Below are positions 1-12,396 of a DNA stretch of 64,000 bases, in pieces; within the stretch, counting starts at the first letter, position 1; every line of letters begins with the position of its first letter. The notes below the pieces were generated by a model. The model was not told the DNA's origin. It was given only the letters and a program-made list of their open reading frames with translations, and did no database searches. The DNA comes from Streptomyces liliifuscus. GTDB taxonomy: Bacteria; Actinomycetota; Actinomycetes; Streptomycetales; Streptomycetaceae. The stretch covers positions 2,728,001 through 2,792,000 of the forward strand of contig NZ_CP066831.1 in the NCBI RefSeq assembly GCF_016598615.1. Direction: 5' to 3'. The position numbers and the translations under genes are program-made.

Positions 1-4
1 GGTG

Positions 5-50
5 CGGGTTGGCTGTGGCCGGGCGCGCAGTTCCCCGCGCTCCTGGGGTG
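5..50 (-). repeat. Dispersed Streptomyces intergenic repeat (copy 1)
   Basis: The stretch at 24-40 reads CGCGCAGTTCCCCGCGC, the exact reverse complement of the 17-bp core at 57196-57212. The flanks (a ggttggctg-type segment to the left) also match the second copy in reverse. This sequence is a very common intergenic repeat in Streptomyces, usually just after stop codons. Here it probably belongs to the 3' side of a gene lying left of the window. Confidence 0.6.
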
Positions 51-78
51 GGACGGGGCGAGGTAGGTTCCCATGTGA

Positions 79-1365
<1,287 letters not shown>

Positions 1366-1426
1366 CGGACGGCTCGGTCCCCGTCCTGTCCGCCGTGAGC
1401 GGCGGGGACTTTGTACAGCCCCTTTC

Positions 1427-1464
1427 CTAACCCCTTGTCGAAAGTCCTCGGACGGTCATAGCCT
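1427..1464 (+). promoter_or_regulatory. Putative promoter/operator of the ROK gene
   Basis: CTAACCCCTTGTCGAA (1427-1442) matches 14 of 16 bases at 2866-2881 before the ABC importer operon. Inside it TTGTCG (1435-1440) can serve as a -35 box, followed after 18 nt by TAGCCT (1459-1464), a TANNNT -10. The same arrangement in both places suggests a co-regulated pair, probably bound by the ROK protein or a common sigma factor. Confidence 0.5.
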
Positions 1465-1524
1465 TGCGCCGCGCCGGGGCCGTCGGGCCGCCATGGCCTG
1501 GAGGGACCGAGGGGGCACGTTCTG

Positions 1525-2790
1525 GTGAAGCGCACTTCACGCGACATCCGCACCGCGAACCGCTATGGGGTGCTGCGCCAGATCATCGCCCAGTCGCCGA
1601 CGTCCCGCCAGGAGCTGGCCGCCGCGACCGGGCTGAGTCTGGCCACGATCGCCACGCTGGTCGGTGAGCTGCTCGACCTGGGGATGCTTACGGAGGTCGG
1701 GTTCGAGGACTCCGCGGGTGGCCGCCCGCGGGGCCTCGTGGCCGTCAACGCGTCGGGGGGCGCGTTGATCGGCGTCGACATCGCGGAGACGTACGTCCGG
1801 GTCGAGCTGTTCGATCTGGCGCTGGGCGTGCTGGCCCGCGCCGACGAGGACATGCGCCCCGGTGAGATCCGTCCGGAGCAGGTCGTGGGGCATGTCGCCT
1901 CGGCTGTGGGCTCGGTGGTCGCGCAGGCCGGTATCGAGGGCGCCCGGGTGCTCGGGGTCGGGGTCAGCGTGCCGGGCCAGGTGGACCGGGAGGCCGGTGT
2001 CTCCGAGTACGCGCCGAACTGGGACTGGCACGACGTGCCGCTGCTCGATCTGCTCGCCGAGCACATCGCGTATCCGCTGTATCTGGACAATCCGCTGCGC
2101 GCCTGCGCGGTCGCCGAGTTGTGGTTCGGGGCCGCGCGCGGGCGCGGGGACGCCGTGGTGGTGAACCTCGGGACGGGCGTCGGTGCCGGGCTCGCGCTGG
2201 GCGGCGGGCTGCACCGGGGGGTGAGCAACAGCGCCGGCGAGTGGGGGCACACCACGCTCGTGCTGGACGGGCGGCCGTGCCACTGCGGCAACCACGGGTG
2301 CGTGGAGACGTATGTCGGGGCGCCCGGGATCATGCTGAATCTCCGCGAGTCGAGCCCGGACAGCGCTCTGTTGCATCCGGATGACCAGACCGCGACGATC
2401 AACGCGCTGGCCCGCGGGGTCGCCGCGCAGGACCCGGTGGCGACCGAGGTGGTCCGGGTCACCGCGCGTTATCTCGGCGCGGCCATCGCCGACTTGGTGA
2501 ACCTCCTCAATCCCGAGGTGGTCGTGCTGAGCAGCTGGGTCGCGGCCACGCTCGGCGAGCCGCTGCTGTACGAGGTCCGCGAGGCCGTGGCCCGGCACGC
2601 GCTGAGACGGCCGCTGGCCAGCACCGAGATCGTCCTCTCCCCCATTCCCACGGACCCGGTGTGCCTGGGCGCGGCGACGTTCGCGCTGGAGGGTGCCCTC
2701 AGCTCGGTGGGCCTGAGACCCGCGGGCGGCAGGACAGCCGCCCCGCGTCGCGCCTCCTCCGCCAAGAGCCGTACAGCGCCGTCCTCTTAG
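1525..2790 (+). CDS. ROK-family transcriptional regulator
   Basis: This is a 421-residue repressor-type ROK protein. It has an N-terminal winged helix-turn-helix (about residues 15-60, SRQELAAATGLSLATIATLV). A sugar-kinase-like ROK fold follows, with the glycine-rich VVNLGTGVGAGLALGGG segment. The ROK zinc motif CHCGNHGC lies at residues 252-259. Such proteins bind a sugar or sugar phosphate and control transport or catabolic genes. GTG at 1525 was chosen because the wHTH begins at once and GAGGGA lies upstream. The gene ends at a hairpin and is followed by a sugar ABC importer whose promoter shares its motif, so that operon is the likely target. The Ala/Arg/Ser-rich C-terminal tail after residue 400 looks disordered. 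Confidence 0.94.
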   Translation: MKRTSRDIRTANRYGVLRQIIAQSPTSRQELAAATGLSLATIATLVGELLDLGMLTEVGFEDSAGGRPRGLVAVNASGGALIGVDIAETYVRVELFDLALGVLARADEDMRPGEIRPEQVVGHVASAVGSVVAQAGIEGARVLGVGVSVPGQVDREAGVSEYAPNWDWHDVPLLDLLAEHIAYPLYLDNPLRACAVAELWFGAARGRGDAVVVNLGTGVGAGLALGGGLHRGVSNSAGEWGHTTLVLDGRPCHCGNHGCVETYVGAPGIMLNLRESSPDSALLHPDDQTATINALARGVAAQDPVATEVVRVTARYLGAAIADLVNLLNPEVVVLSSWVAATLGEPLLYEVREAVARHALRRPLASTEIVLSPIPTDPVCLGAATFALEGALSSVGLRPAGGRTAAPRRASSAKSRTAPSS

Positions 2791-2810
2791 CGATGTCTTC
2801 TTGACGTCGA

Positions 2811-2843
2811 CACCCCGTCACGTCCGGTATTCCGGACGGGGTG
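2811..2843 (+). terminator. Hairpin after the ROK gene
   Basis: CACCCCGTC (2811-2819) pairs with GACGGGGTG (2835-2843), and an inner TCCGG/CCGGA pair closes around TATT. The structure lies 20 nt after the ROK stop codon and before the next promoter. It therefore most likely ends ROK transcription. There is no T-run, which is common in Streptomyces. Confidence 0.65.
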
Positions 2844-2865
2844 CAACGCTTCGAACAGACTTCGT

Positions 2866-2902
2866 CCAACCCCTTGCCGAAGCATTAGCCGAAGGTTAAC
2901 GT
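2866..2902 (+). promoter_or_regulatory. Putative promoter/operator of the sugar importer operon
   Basis: CCAACCCCTTGCCGAA (2866-2881) is the second copy of the motif found before the ROK gene. TTGCCG (2874-2879), a 17-nt spacer and TAACGT (2897-2902) form a reasonable sigma-70-type promoter. Transcription would start about 50 nt before the lipoprotein gene at 2959. Confidence 0.5.
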
Positions 2903-2958
2903 CCCGCCACCGCGCAGCGATTTCGAGCCGCAGCCGTACTCGAGACAAGGACGTCAGA

Positions 2959-4224
2959 ATGTCGGCACTGAGCAACAGCAACTGGGACCGTCGATCCGTA
3001 CTGCGAGCCGCGGCGGGGCTCGCCGCTCTGGGTCCGCTGGCCGCCTGCGGCGGCAACACCGGCCGTGAGGGCGGCGGCAGTTCGGGCAAGGGGCTGGTGC
3101 AGTACTTCCACGCGTACGGGGAGGCCGGGACGCAGGAGGCCATCAAGCGGTACGCGAAGGCCTATGACGAGGCCCGTGTCACGACCCAGTGGATCACCGG
3201 CAACAACTTCGAGAGCAAGCTGTTCTCGGCGCTGCTCACCGACAACGCGCCCGACGTCTTCGAGTTCCACCCGCAGCTGCAGATGATCAAGAGCGGCCAG
3301 GTGGCGCCGCTGGACGACATCATCGCCCCGGTCAAGGACGACTTCAATCCGGCCGACATCAAGTCCCACACGGTCGACGGCAAGGTCTACGGCGTCCGGA
3401 TGATCGACGACCCCCAGTTCTTCTACTACCGGAAGTCGGTGCTGGAGAAGGCGGGCGTAGGGGTGCCCCAGACCCTCGAAGAGCTCGCCGAGGCCGCCGA
3501 GAAGCTCACGACCGACAAGGTCAAGGGCCTGTTCCTCGGCAACAACATGGTGTCGACCAACTACGCCCTGGTCTGGGCGGCCGGCGCCGACCAGCTCAAC
3601 GACAAGAACGAGATCGCCTACCACACCGACGACGTGGCCGCGGCGCTGAAGGTGTACCGCAAGATGTTCACCAGCGGCCACCTGCTGCTGGACGCCCCCG
3701 CCGACTACTGGGACCCGTCCGCGCTGGTCCAAGGGCTGACGGCCATCCAGTGGTGCGGCATGTGGGCCATGCCCGTGATGCAGAAGGCCCTCGGCGACGA
3801 CCTCGGCATATTCCCCTTCCCCTCGGCCGCCTCCGGCGCCAAGCCCGCGGTCTACAACGGCGGTTGGTCCATGTTCGTCAACGCCAAGGGCAAGAACGTC
3901 GACCTGGCCAAGGAGTACGTGAAGTGGCTCTGGATCGACCAGAAGAAGTACCAGGAGGACTGGGCGCTCAGCTACGGCTTCCACATCCCGCCGCGCACCT
4001 CGATCGCCGAGTCCGCCACCAAGCTCAAGTCGGGCCTGCCCGCTGAGGGCGTCAAGCTCTTCACCGACTACGGACGCTTCGACAACATCTCCTGGACGCA
4101 GGCGATGATCACCGCGCTGGAAGAGGTGATCGCCAACTCGGTCCGCAAGGGCATGGACCCGGAGAAGGCCCTGGACGCCGCGGACAAGAAGGTCAACCTC
4201 GAACTCAAGAAGCTCTTCGGATAG
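2959..4224 (+). CDS. Sugar ABC transporter substrate-binding lipoprotein
   Basis: This is a 421-residue extracellular solute-binding protein (family 1). The signal combines a twin-arginine motif (DRRSVLRAAAG) with a lipobox ending LAAC at Cys30, so it is probably a Tat-exported lipoprotein on the outer face of the membrane. The mature part has the usual segments for sugar binding, such as DAPDVFEFH-like and PAVYNGGWSMFV stretches. It delivers an oligosaccharide to the two permeases encoded directly downstream. No ATPase is encoded in the operon. In Streptomyces such importers normally share the multi-sugar ATPase MsiK, which is an inference here. Confidence 0.95.
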   Translation: MSALSNSNWDRRSVLRAAAGLAALGPLAACGGNTGREGGGSSGKGLVQYFHAYGEAGTQEAIKRYAKAYDEARVTTQWITGNNFESKLFSALLTDNAPDVFEFHPQLQMIKSGQVAPLDDIIAPVKDDFNPADIKSHTVDGKVYGVRMIDDPQFFYYRKSVLEKAGVGVPQTLEELAEAAEKLTTDKVKGLFLGNNMVSTNYALVWAAGADQLNDKNEIAYHTDDVAAALKVYRKMFTSGHLLLDAPADYWDPSALVQGLTAIQWCGMWAMPVMQKALGDDLGIFPFPSAASGAKPAVYNGGWSMFVNAKGKNVDLAKEYVKWLWIDQKKYQEDWALSYGFHIPPRTSIAESATKLKSGLPAEGVKLFTDYGRFDNISWTQAMITALEEVIANSVRKGMDPEKALDAADKKVNLELKKLFG

Positions 4225-4247
4225 GCCGACGGACAACAGGTAGCGAC

Positions 4248-5210
4248 ATGTCGACCACCACGACACGTGACGCCACGCGCCCCGCCCCGGCCAAGGTCTC
4301 CAAGACCAAGCCGCGGCGGGGCATGGGCGGCAGCACGTTCAACTTCTGGCTCTTCACCGGCCCGTTCCTCATCGGCCTGGTGATCTTCGTCTACATCCCC
4401 ATCGGATGGAGCGCCTGGCTCAGCTTCTTCGAGGCGCGCTACACGGTCACGCCCGACAAGTTCATCGGCTTCGACAACTACAAGTTGATGCTGACGAACG
4501 GCGACTTCACCAAGTCGCTCGTCACCTTCACCGTGTTCGCCGCGATCATCGTGCCGGTCACCTGGGCGCTGTCGCTCGGTCTGGCGCTGATGGTGCACCG
4601 GCTGCGCTTCATGAAGGCGTTCTTCCGGTCCGTCTTCTTCCTGCCGACGGCATGCAGCTTCGTCGCTGCCTCGCTCATCTGGAAGATGTCCATCTTCAGC
4701 GGTGTCCGCTTCGGCATGATGAACACCGTCCTCGGCTGGTTCGGAGTCGAGAACATCGCCTGGCTGGCCAACCCGAACCCGCCCTGGTACTGGCTGGTCA
4801 TCGTGACCGTACGCCTGTGGCTCCAGGCCGGCTTCTACATGATCCTGTTCCTGGCGGCCCTGCAGAACATCCCGCCGGAGCTGTACGAGGCCGCCGCGAT
4901 CGACGGCGCCAAGCCGGGCTGGCAGACCTTCCGGTACATCACGCTGCCCCAGTTGAGGGCCACCTCGACGGCGGTGATCCTGCTGCTGCTCGTGGCCGCG
5001 TACCAGGCGTTCGACGAGTTCTTCAATCTGCTGTCGAAGACGACCTGGGGCCGCCCCCCTCTCGTCGAGCTGTACTACACGGCCCTGGGCGACGACCAGG
5101 ACTACGGCGCGGGCAGCGCGGGCGCGGTCATCCTGACCCTGCTGATCTGCATGGTGACCATGCTCCAGGGCCGGTTCCTGGGCTTCGGAAGGGGGGACGG
5201 CTCCAAGTGA
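4248..5210 (+). CDS. Sugar ABC transporter permease (MalF/UgpA type)
   Basis: This 320-residue inner-membrane protein has about six transmembrane segments. The first (FNFWLFTGPFLIGLVIFVYI) lies near residues 30-52. The cytoplasmic EAA loop for ATPase contact reads YEAAAIDGAKPGWQTFRYI (about residues 210-228). The gene follows the binding-protein gene by 23 bp. Its stop overlaps the GTG start of the second permease, so the two are translationally coupled. Together they form the heterodimeric channel of a carbohydrate uptake (CUT1) system. Confidence 0.95.
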   Translation: MSTTTTRDATRPAPAKVSKTKPRRGMGGSTFNFWLFTGPFLIGLVIFVYIPIGWSAWLSFFEARYTVTPDKFIGFDNYKLMLTNGDFTKSLVTFTVFAAIIVPVTWALSLGLALMVHRLRFMKAFFRSVFFLPTACSFVAASLIWKMSIFSGVRFGMMNTVLGWFGVENIAWLANPNPPWYWLVIVTVRLWLQAGFYMILFLAALQNIPPELYEAAAIDGAKPGWQTFRYITLPQLRATSTAVILLLLVAAYQAFDEFFNLLSKTTWGRPPLVELYYTALGDDQDYGAGSAGAVILTLLICMVTMLQGRFLGFGRGDGSK

Positions 5211-6103
5211 CGACCGTCATCGAAACCCGCAAGGCCGATCCCGAGCCCCCGAAGCGGCGCGAGCGCAGGCGCGACCGGCGGGGCGTGCTCGGCTCCGCCG
5301 GTCTCTACATCGCCACCGGCATCTGCGCCCTGCTCTTCCTCGTCCCCTTCTATCTGATCGTCCGCAACGCCCTGTCCACGGACGCCGAGATCACCGGCGA
5401 GAACTGGAAGTGGTTCCCGACCGACATCCAGTGGGGCAACGTCACCGAGTTGTTCGACGACCCGACGGTCCCGTTCGCCCGGTCCCTGTGGAACTCGGCG
5501 ATCGTCGGTGTCCTGCACACCGTCGGCACCCTGCTGGTCTGCTCGCTCGCGGGCTACGGCCTCGCCCGCATCCCGTACAAGCACGCCAACAAGATCTTCT
5601 ACGCGGTCCTGGTGACCCTGATGGTCCCGGCCGCCGTCACCTTCGTACCGAGCTTCGTGCTGGTCTCGTCGCTCGGCTGGGTGTCGAGTATGCAAGGTCT
5701 CATCGTTCCGGGGCTCTTCAGTGGTTTCACCTGCTTCCTGTTCCGGCAGTACTTCCTGGGGTTCCCCAAAGAACTGGAGGAGGCGGCGCGCGTGGACGGG
5801 CTCGGGTACTGGGGTGCGTACTGGCGCATCGTCGTGCCCAACTCGCTGAACTTCTTCGCCGCGATCGCGACGATCACCTTCATCAGCGGCTGGAACGCCT
5901 TCCTGTGGCCGCTGGTCATCGGCCAGGACCAGGAGGCGTGGACCGTGCAGGTCGCGCTCTCCTCGTACATGACCAACCAGACCGTCAATTTCCATCTGAT
6001 CTTCATGGCCACCGCCATCTCGATCCTGCCCCTGGTTCTCGTGTTCCTGTTCCTCCAGCGCTGGCTGGTGCAGGGGGTCGCGCAGACGGGCATCAAGGGC
6101 TGA
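5207..6103 (+). CDS. Sugar ABC transporter permease (MalG/UgpE type)
   Basis: The start is GTG at 5207, overlapping the stop of the preceding gene in GTGA. This gives 298 residues that begin VTTVIETRKADPEP. There are about six transmembrane segments and an EAA loop (LEEAARVDGLGYWGAYWRI). It ends with QGVAQTGIKG, typical of MalG-type subunits. The frame stays open far upstream, but that extension only covers the first permease in another frame. This is the second half of the membrane channel of the importer. The gene is followed after 12 bp by a beta-galactosidase gene. Confidence 0.94.
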   Translation: MTTVIETRKADPEPPKRRERRRDRRGVLGSAGLYIATGICALLFLVPFYLIVRNALSTDAEITGENWKWFPTDIQWGNVTELFDDPTVPFARSLWNSAIVGVLHTVGTLLVCSLAGYGLARIPYKHANKIFYAVLVTLMVPAAVTFVPSFVLVSSLGWVSSMQGLIVPGLFSGFTCFLFRQYFLGFPKELEEAARVDGLGYWGAYWRIVVPNSLNFFAAIATITFISGWNAFLWPLVIGQDQEAWTVQVALSSYMTNQTVNFHLIFMATAISILPLVLVFLFLQRWLVQGVAQTGIKG

Positions 6104-8998
<2,895 letters not shown>

Positions 8999-9016
8999 CA
9001 CTGTTACCGGTCACAT

Positions 9017-9044
9017 GGCCGTCCGGCTCCCCAGCCGGACGGCC
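9017..9044 (+). terminator. Terminator of the importer/beta-galactosidase operon
   Basis: GGCCGTCCGGCT (9017-9028) and AGCCGGACGGCC (9033-9044) form a perfect 12-bp stem with a CCCC loop. It starts 18 nt after the beta-galactosidase stop codon. It separates that operon from the ABC-2 exporter genes. Confidence 0.85.
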
Positions 9045-9082
9045 GTGTTCGTGTGCCCGCCGCTCCCCCGGAGGTTCCTCGC

Positions 9083-10078
9083 GTGATCGGTTCCATCGAG
9101 GTCCGTGGTCTGTCCCGGACCTTCCACACCACCGTGCGCCGCCCCGGTTTCATGGGCGCCGTCAGGTCTCTCGTCAATCCGGAGCGGGTCGCCAAGGACG
9201 CCGTCTCCGACATCACCTTCGACGTCGCCCCCGGTGAACTCCTCGCCCTGCTCGGGCCGAACGGCGCGGGGAAGTCCACCACGATCAAGATGCTCACCGG
9301 CATCCTCACCCCCACGTCCGGCGAGGCACGGGTCGCGGGCGTGGTCCCGTACCAGGAGCGCGAGCGCAACGCGCGCAACATCGGAGCGGTCTTCGGGCAG
9401 CGCACCCAGCTGTGGTGGGACCTGCCGGTGCGGGAGTCCTTCGCGATCCTGCGCGACATCTATGACGTTCCCGAGGCCGAACACCGCACGAGACTGCGGG
9501 AGTTCGACGAGCTGCTCGACCTGTCCTCCTTCTGGGACACCCGGGTGCGGCACCTCTCGCTGGGCCAGCGCGTGCGCTCCGACCTGGCCGCGGCGCTGCT
9601 GCACGATCCGCGGGTGGTGTTCCTGGACGAGCCGACCATCGGCATGGACGTGGTGGTCAAGGAACAGGTCCGTGAGTTCCTCCGGTACCAGGTGGAGGAG
9701 CGCGGGCGGACGGTGCTGCTCACCACGCACGACATGACGGAGGTCGAGCGGCTCGCCGAGCGGGTCGTCCTGATCAACCACGGGCGGCTCGTCCTGGACG
9801 GCACGCTGGACGAGATCCGGCGGAAGTTCGGCTCGACCTGGCAGGTGCGGGTCACCCTCGCCGACCCGCACACGCCCGTCGAGGCGCTGCCCGGAATGGT
9901 GCTGGTGCGCCACGAGGGCCCGCAGGTGGTGTTCGGGCCCGACGGGCCCACGGCTCCGGCCATGCACCAGGCGCTGAAGCAGGTCATCGAGCGGTACGAG
10001 GTGACCGACATCGCGCTGGACGAGGCCGACCTGGAGGACGTGATGCGTGCCGCGTACGTCCAGGCGGGGGGCGAGTGA
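9083..10078 (+). CDS. ABC-2 type exporter ATP-binding protein
   Basis: This ATPase of about 331 residues has Walker A GPNGAGKSTT, signature LSLGQ, Walker B VVFLDEPT and switch histidine TTHDM, in the order expected for an ABC-2/NatA-like exporter subunit. GTG at 9083 is preferred because GGAGG lies 8 nt before it; an earlier in-frame GTG at 9053 has no such site. The gene overlaps the next by GTGA, so it forms an operon with the two permeases that follow. Substrate is unknown; related systems export drugs, lipids or polymers. Confidence 0.94.
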   Translation: MIGSIEVRGLSRTFHTTVRRPGFMGAVRSLVNPERVAKDAVSDITFDVAPGELLALLGPNGAGKSTTIKMLTGILTPTSGEARVAGVVPYQERERNARNIGAVFGQRTQLWWDLPVRESFAILRDIYDVPEAEHRTRLREFDELLDLSSFWDTRVRHLSLGQRVRSDLAAALLHDPRVVFLDEPTIGMDVVVKEQVREFLRYQVEERGRTVLLTTHDMTEVERLAERVVLINHGRLVLDGTLDEIRRKFGSTWQVRVTLADPHTPVEALPGMVLVRHEGPQVVFGPDGPTAPAMHQALKQVIERYEVTDIALDEADLEDVMRAAYVQAGGE

Positions 10079-10884
10079 CCATGGCCGTCCTCCAGGGCTG
10101 GCGGGCCGCCCGCGTGACCCCGCTCGGCGAACTCCACACCCCGCCGCGGATGACCGCCGCGCTGCTCCGGCTCACCGTGCAGGTGGTGCTGGTCGCGTCA
10201 CTGTGGCACGGCCTGTACGCGGCCACGGGCACGACGGCCGGTCTGACCAAGGACCAGGCGGTCACGTATGCCGTACTGGCCGTACTGGCCACCCGGATAA
10301 GGGAGTTGGACCAGTACGCGGGCCGGGACACCGTGCTCCAGCACATGCACTTCGGCACGATCATCTACTGGTACCTGCGCCCGCTCCCGCCGCAGCGCTA
10401 CTACGCGCTGCGGGCCCTCGGTGAGCAGTTGTACGGGCTGGTGTGGGTGCTCGCCGGATACGTGATCTGTCTGGCCGCCGGGGTCGTGGAGCCACCCAAG
10501 TCGGCTGCTGTTGCCGGGGTATTCGCGGTCAGCGCGTTCCTTGGGCAGTGGGTTCTCTACTACGTGATGCTCGCCATCGACCAGCTGTGCTTCTGGACGC
10601 TCCGCAACGGCGCGGCGATGCTGATCCTGATCTTCGCGCAGAACCTGCTGTCCGGGGTGTACGCGCCGCTGTGGTTCTTCCCGGACTGGTTCATCACCAT
10701 GAGCGGCTTCCTGCCGTTCCAGGCGACGCTGAGCGTGCCGCTGTCGCTGTACGTCGGACGCATCGAACTGTCCGACGCAGGACCGCAGTTGGCCGTCCAG
10801 GCCGCCTGGGTGGTGGCCCTCGCCCTGCTCACCCGGCTGCTGTGGCGGCGGGCCGCCCGGCGCGTGATCTCGCAGGGAGGCTGA
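10075..10884 (+). CDS. ABC-2 family permease, subunit 1
   Basis: This 269-residue integral membrane protein has about six hydrophobic segments. One example is the segment around residues 180-200 with AAMLILIFAQNLLSGVY. It belongs to the COG4587-like group of exporter permeases that work in pairs. The start is GTG at 10075, overlapping the ATPase stop, or ATG at 10081. It is followed after 1 bp by the second permease gene. Substrate cannot be predicted. Confidence 0.9.
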   Translation: MTMAVLQGWRAARVTPLGELHTPPRMTAALLRLTVQVVLVASLWHGLYAATGTTAGLTKDQAVTYAVLAVLATRIRELDQYAGRDTVLQHMHFGTIIYWYLRPLPPQRYYALRALGEQLYGLVWVLAGYVICLAAGVVEPPKSAAVAGVFAVSAFLGQWVLYYVMLAIDQLCFWTLRNGAAMLILIFAQNLLSGVYAPLWFFPDWFITMSGFLPFQATLSVPLSLYVGRIELSDAGPQLAVQAAWVVALALLTRLLWRRAARRVISQGG

Positions 10885-10885
10885 C

Positions 10886-11686
10886 ATGTCGACCAAGGCT
10901 CTTCGCGTCGTCTGGCGCATCACCCGGCTCAACTTCCGTGCCCAGCTGGAGTATCGCTCCGAGTTCCTGATGATGATCGCGATCGGTGCGATCTGGCAGG
11001 TGTCGGTGATCGTGTTCGCGACCGTGCTGCTCACCCGGTTCAGCGGGATGGGCGGCTGGGACAGCTCGGACGTGCTGCTGATCCCGGCGACGCGGATGCT
11101 GGCGCACGGACTGTTCGTGCTGTTCCTGGGGCGGGTGCACGGGCTGGCCCGGCACATCCAGGAGGGGGTGATCGACACGTATCTGGTCCGCCCGATGCCT
11201 GTCCACCGCCAGCTCCAGCTGTCCTTCTTCCCCACGAACGCGATCGGTGACCTGACCGTGGCGGCGGGCCTGATGGCGGGCGCCCTGAGCCGCAGCGACC
11301 TGGACTGGACGGCGACTCGGATCACCTATCTGATCGTCTGCGTCCTCGGCGGAATGCTGCTTGAGGCCGCCCTGTTCACGGTGGTCGCGTGCGCGTCGCT
11401 GCGCTACCCGGCCGCCGACTACTGGGGCCGCTGGCTGGAGGAGCTGCTGGGCACCTTCGGCAGCTATCCGCTGAACGTGCTGCCCAAGGCGGTGGGCGGC
11501 TTCCTCACGTTCGGCCTGCCGCTGGCGTTCGTCGCGTACTTCCCGGCGGCGGTACTGACCGGGCACGACACCGCTGTCCCGTACTGGCTTGCGGCCGTGT
11601 CACCCCTGCTCGGCGCCGCGGCCTATCTGGGGTCGCGGCTGCTGTGGAGGTGGAGCCTTGGGCACTACACGGGTGTGAACGGCTGA
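10886..11686 (+). CDS. ABC-2 family permease, subunit 2
   Basis: This 266-residue membrane protein is of the COG3694-like type. It starts MSTKALRVVWRITRLNFRAQ and continues with about six transmembrane segments. The ATG follows GGGAGG closely. With the ATPase and first permease it completes a three-gene exporter with heterodimeric membrane domain. The operon ends here and faces a convergently transcribed small gene. Confidence 0.9.
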   Translation: MSTKALRVVWRITRLNFRAQLEYRSEFLMMIAIGAIWQVSVIVFATVLLTRFSGMGGWDSSDVLLIPATRMLAHGLFVLFLGRVHGLARHIQEGVIDTYLVRPMPVHRQLQLSFFPTNAIGDLTVAAGLMAGALSRSDLDWTATRITYLIVCVLGGMLLEAALFTVVACASLRYPAADYWGRWLEELLGTFGSYPLNVLPKAVGGFLTFGLPLAFVAYFPAAVLTGHDTAVPYWLAAVSPLLGAAAYLGSRLLWRWSLGHYTGVNG

Positions 11687-11771
11687 CCGACCGCATCAGC
11701 CCCGGTGTCCTGCCGTGAGTGACGCGGCCCCTGGCGGCCCAGGCACAGGCACCCCCGTGACCTGTGCAAAG

Positions 11772-11801
11772 GGCCGCTCGGGACCGCGTCGCCCGAGGGC
11801 C
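11772..11801. terminator. Hairpin between convergent genes
   Basis: GGCCGCTCGGG (11772-11782) and CCCGAGGGCC (11792-11801) pair with a one-base bulge. The structure lies between the ABC-2 operon (plus strand) and the I36-like gene (minus strand). It could end both transcripts. The arms are imperfect, so confidence is moderate. Confidence 0.5.
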
Positions 11802-11810
11802 GGCATCAGC

Positions 11811-12197
11811 TCAGCATTCGGGGCCCCACTCCGCGCTGTGCAGGGTGACGGGGCCCAGGAAGATGTCGACGTTGGGGTCGTTCGGGTAGTGCAGGCACCC
11901 CTGGAAGTTCCCGCCCGCCTGGGCGGTGAGGTTGAAGCGGATGTGGTCCGCGCCCGGGAAGCGCACGCCGTTGTTGAGGATGTACATCCCGTGTTCCGAG
12001 TGCAGGTTGTACAGGTTGCCCTGCGACATCCACGTCGGCGCACCCCACGCCACGTCGTTGTTCCACACGCAGACGTATCCCCTGGGACAGTCCGCCGGAG
12101 CGGCCGACGCCGGTGGTGCCGAGGCCACACCCATGCCCGCCGTCATCAGCAGTGCCGCTACGCCCACGCCGGCCTTCTTGCGGAACCGTGCCTTCAA
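11811..12197 (-). CDS. Secreted peptidase-inhibitor family I36-like protein
   Basis: This small exported protein has 128 residues if started at TTG 12197. The choice rests on GGAGGA (12202-12207 on the minus strand) directly upstream and on a clean Sec signal peptide (RFRKKAGVGVAALLMTAGMG...PASAA). An ATG further upstream at 12278 would add a charged, non-signal N-terminus. The mature part has CPRGYVCVWN and two more cysteines (CLHYPND, GPEC). This resembles the beta/gamma-crystallin-like I36 fold of Streptomyces metalloproteinase inhibitors. The target protease is unknown. It is divergent from another small secreted protein, with a long palindrome between them. Confidence 0.85.
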   Translation of the reverse strand: MKARFRKKAGVGVAALLMTAGMGVASAPPASAAPADCPRGYVCVWNNDVAWGAPTWMSQGNLYNLHSEHGMYILNNGVRFPGADHIRFNLTAQAGGNFQGCLHYPNDPNVDIFLGPVTLHSAEWGPEC

Positions 12198-12277
12198 AGC
12201 TTCCTCCGTCTCAGTAACTGCCGGGCGGCTGTTGCCGGCCGGCCGCTTCCAAGTGGCCAAGCATTGCTCCTGTTCCA

Positions 12278-12315
12278 AGGCCGTGGTCCCTGACAGATGT
12301 CAGGGACCACGGCCT
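12278..12315. repeat. Perfect 38-bp palindrome between divergent secreted-protein genes
   Basis: AGGCCGTGGTCCCTGACA (12278-12295) is followed by GA and its exact reverse complement (12298-12315). The 18-bp arms have no mismatch. The element lies 81 nt before each of the two start codons, so it is centred in the divergent intergenic region. It may be an operator for a dimeric regulator controlling both genes, or it may form an RNA hairpin in the 5' region of a transcript. Confidence 0.85.
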
Positions 12316-12396
12316 CCCGGACCTGCCTACAGTGCGGGGCGACGAGTACGGGAACCCTCCCGCGGGCCGACCCGCCAGGGCATCGAAAGGAACGTC

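Noticed and set aside
4406..5206. An upstream extension of the second sugar permease by more than 250 residues.
   Set aside because: This part only reads the first permease gene in another frame. The true start is the GTG at 5207, overlapping the preceding stop codon.
11926..12396. An N-terminal extension of the SH3-like secreted protein.
   Set aside because: It would run through the antisense I36-like gene and the palindrome. The ATG at 12397 opens a perfect signal peptide behind a ribosome-binding site.
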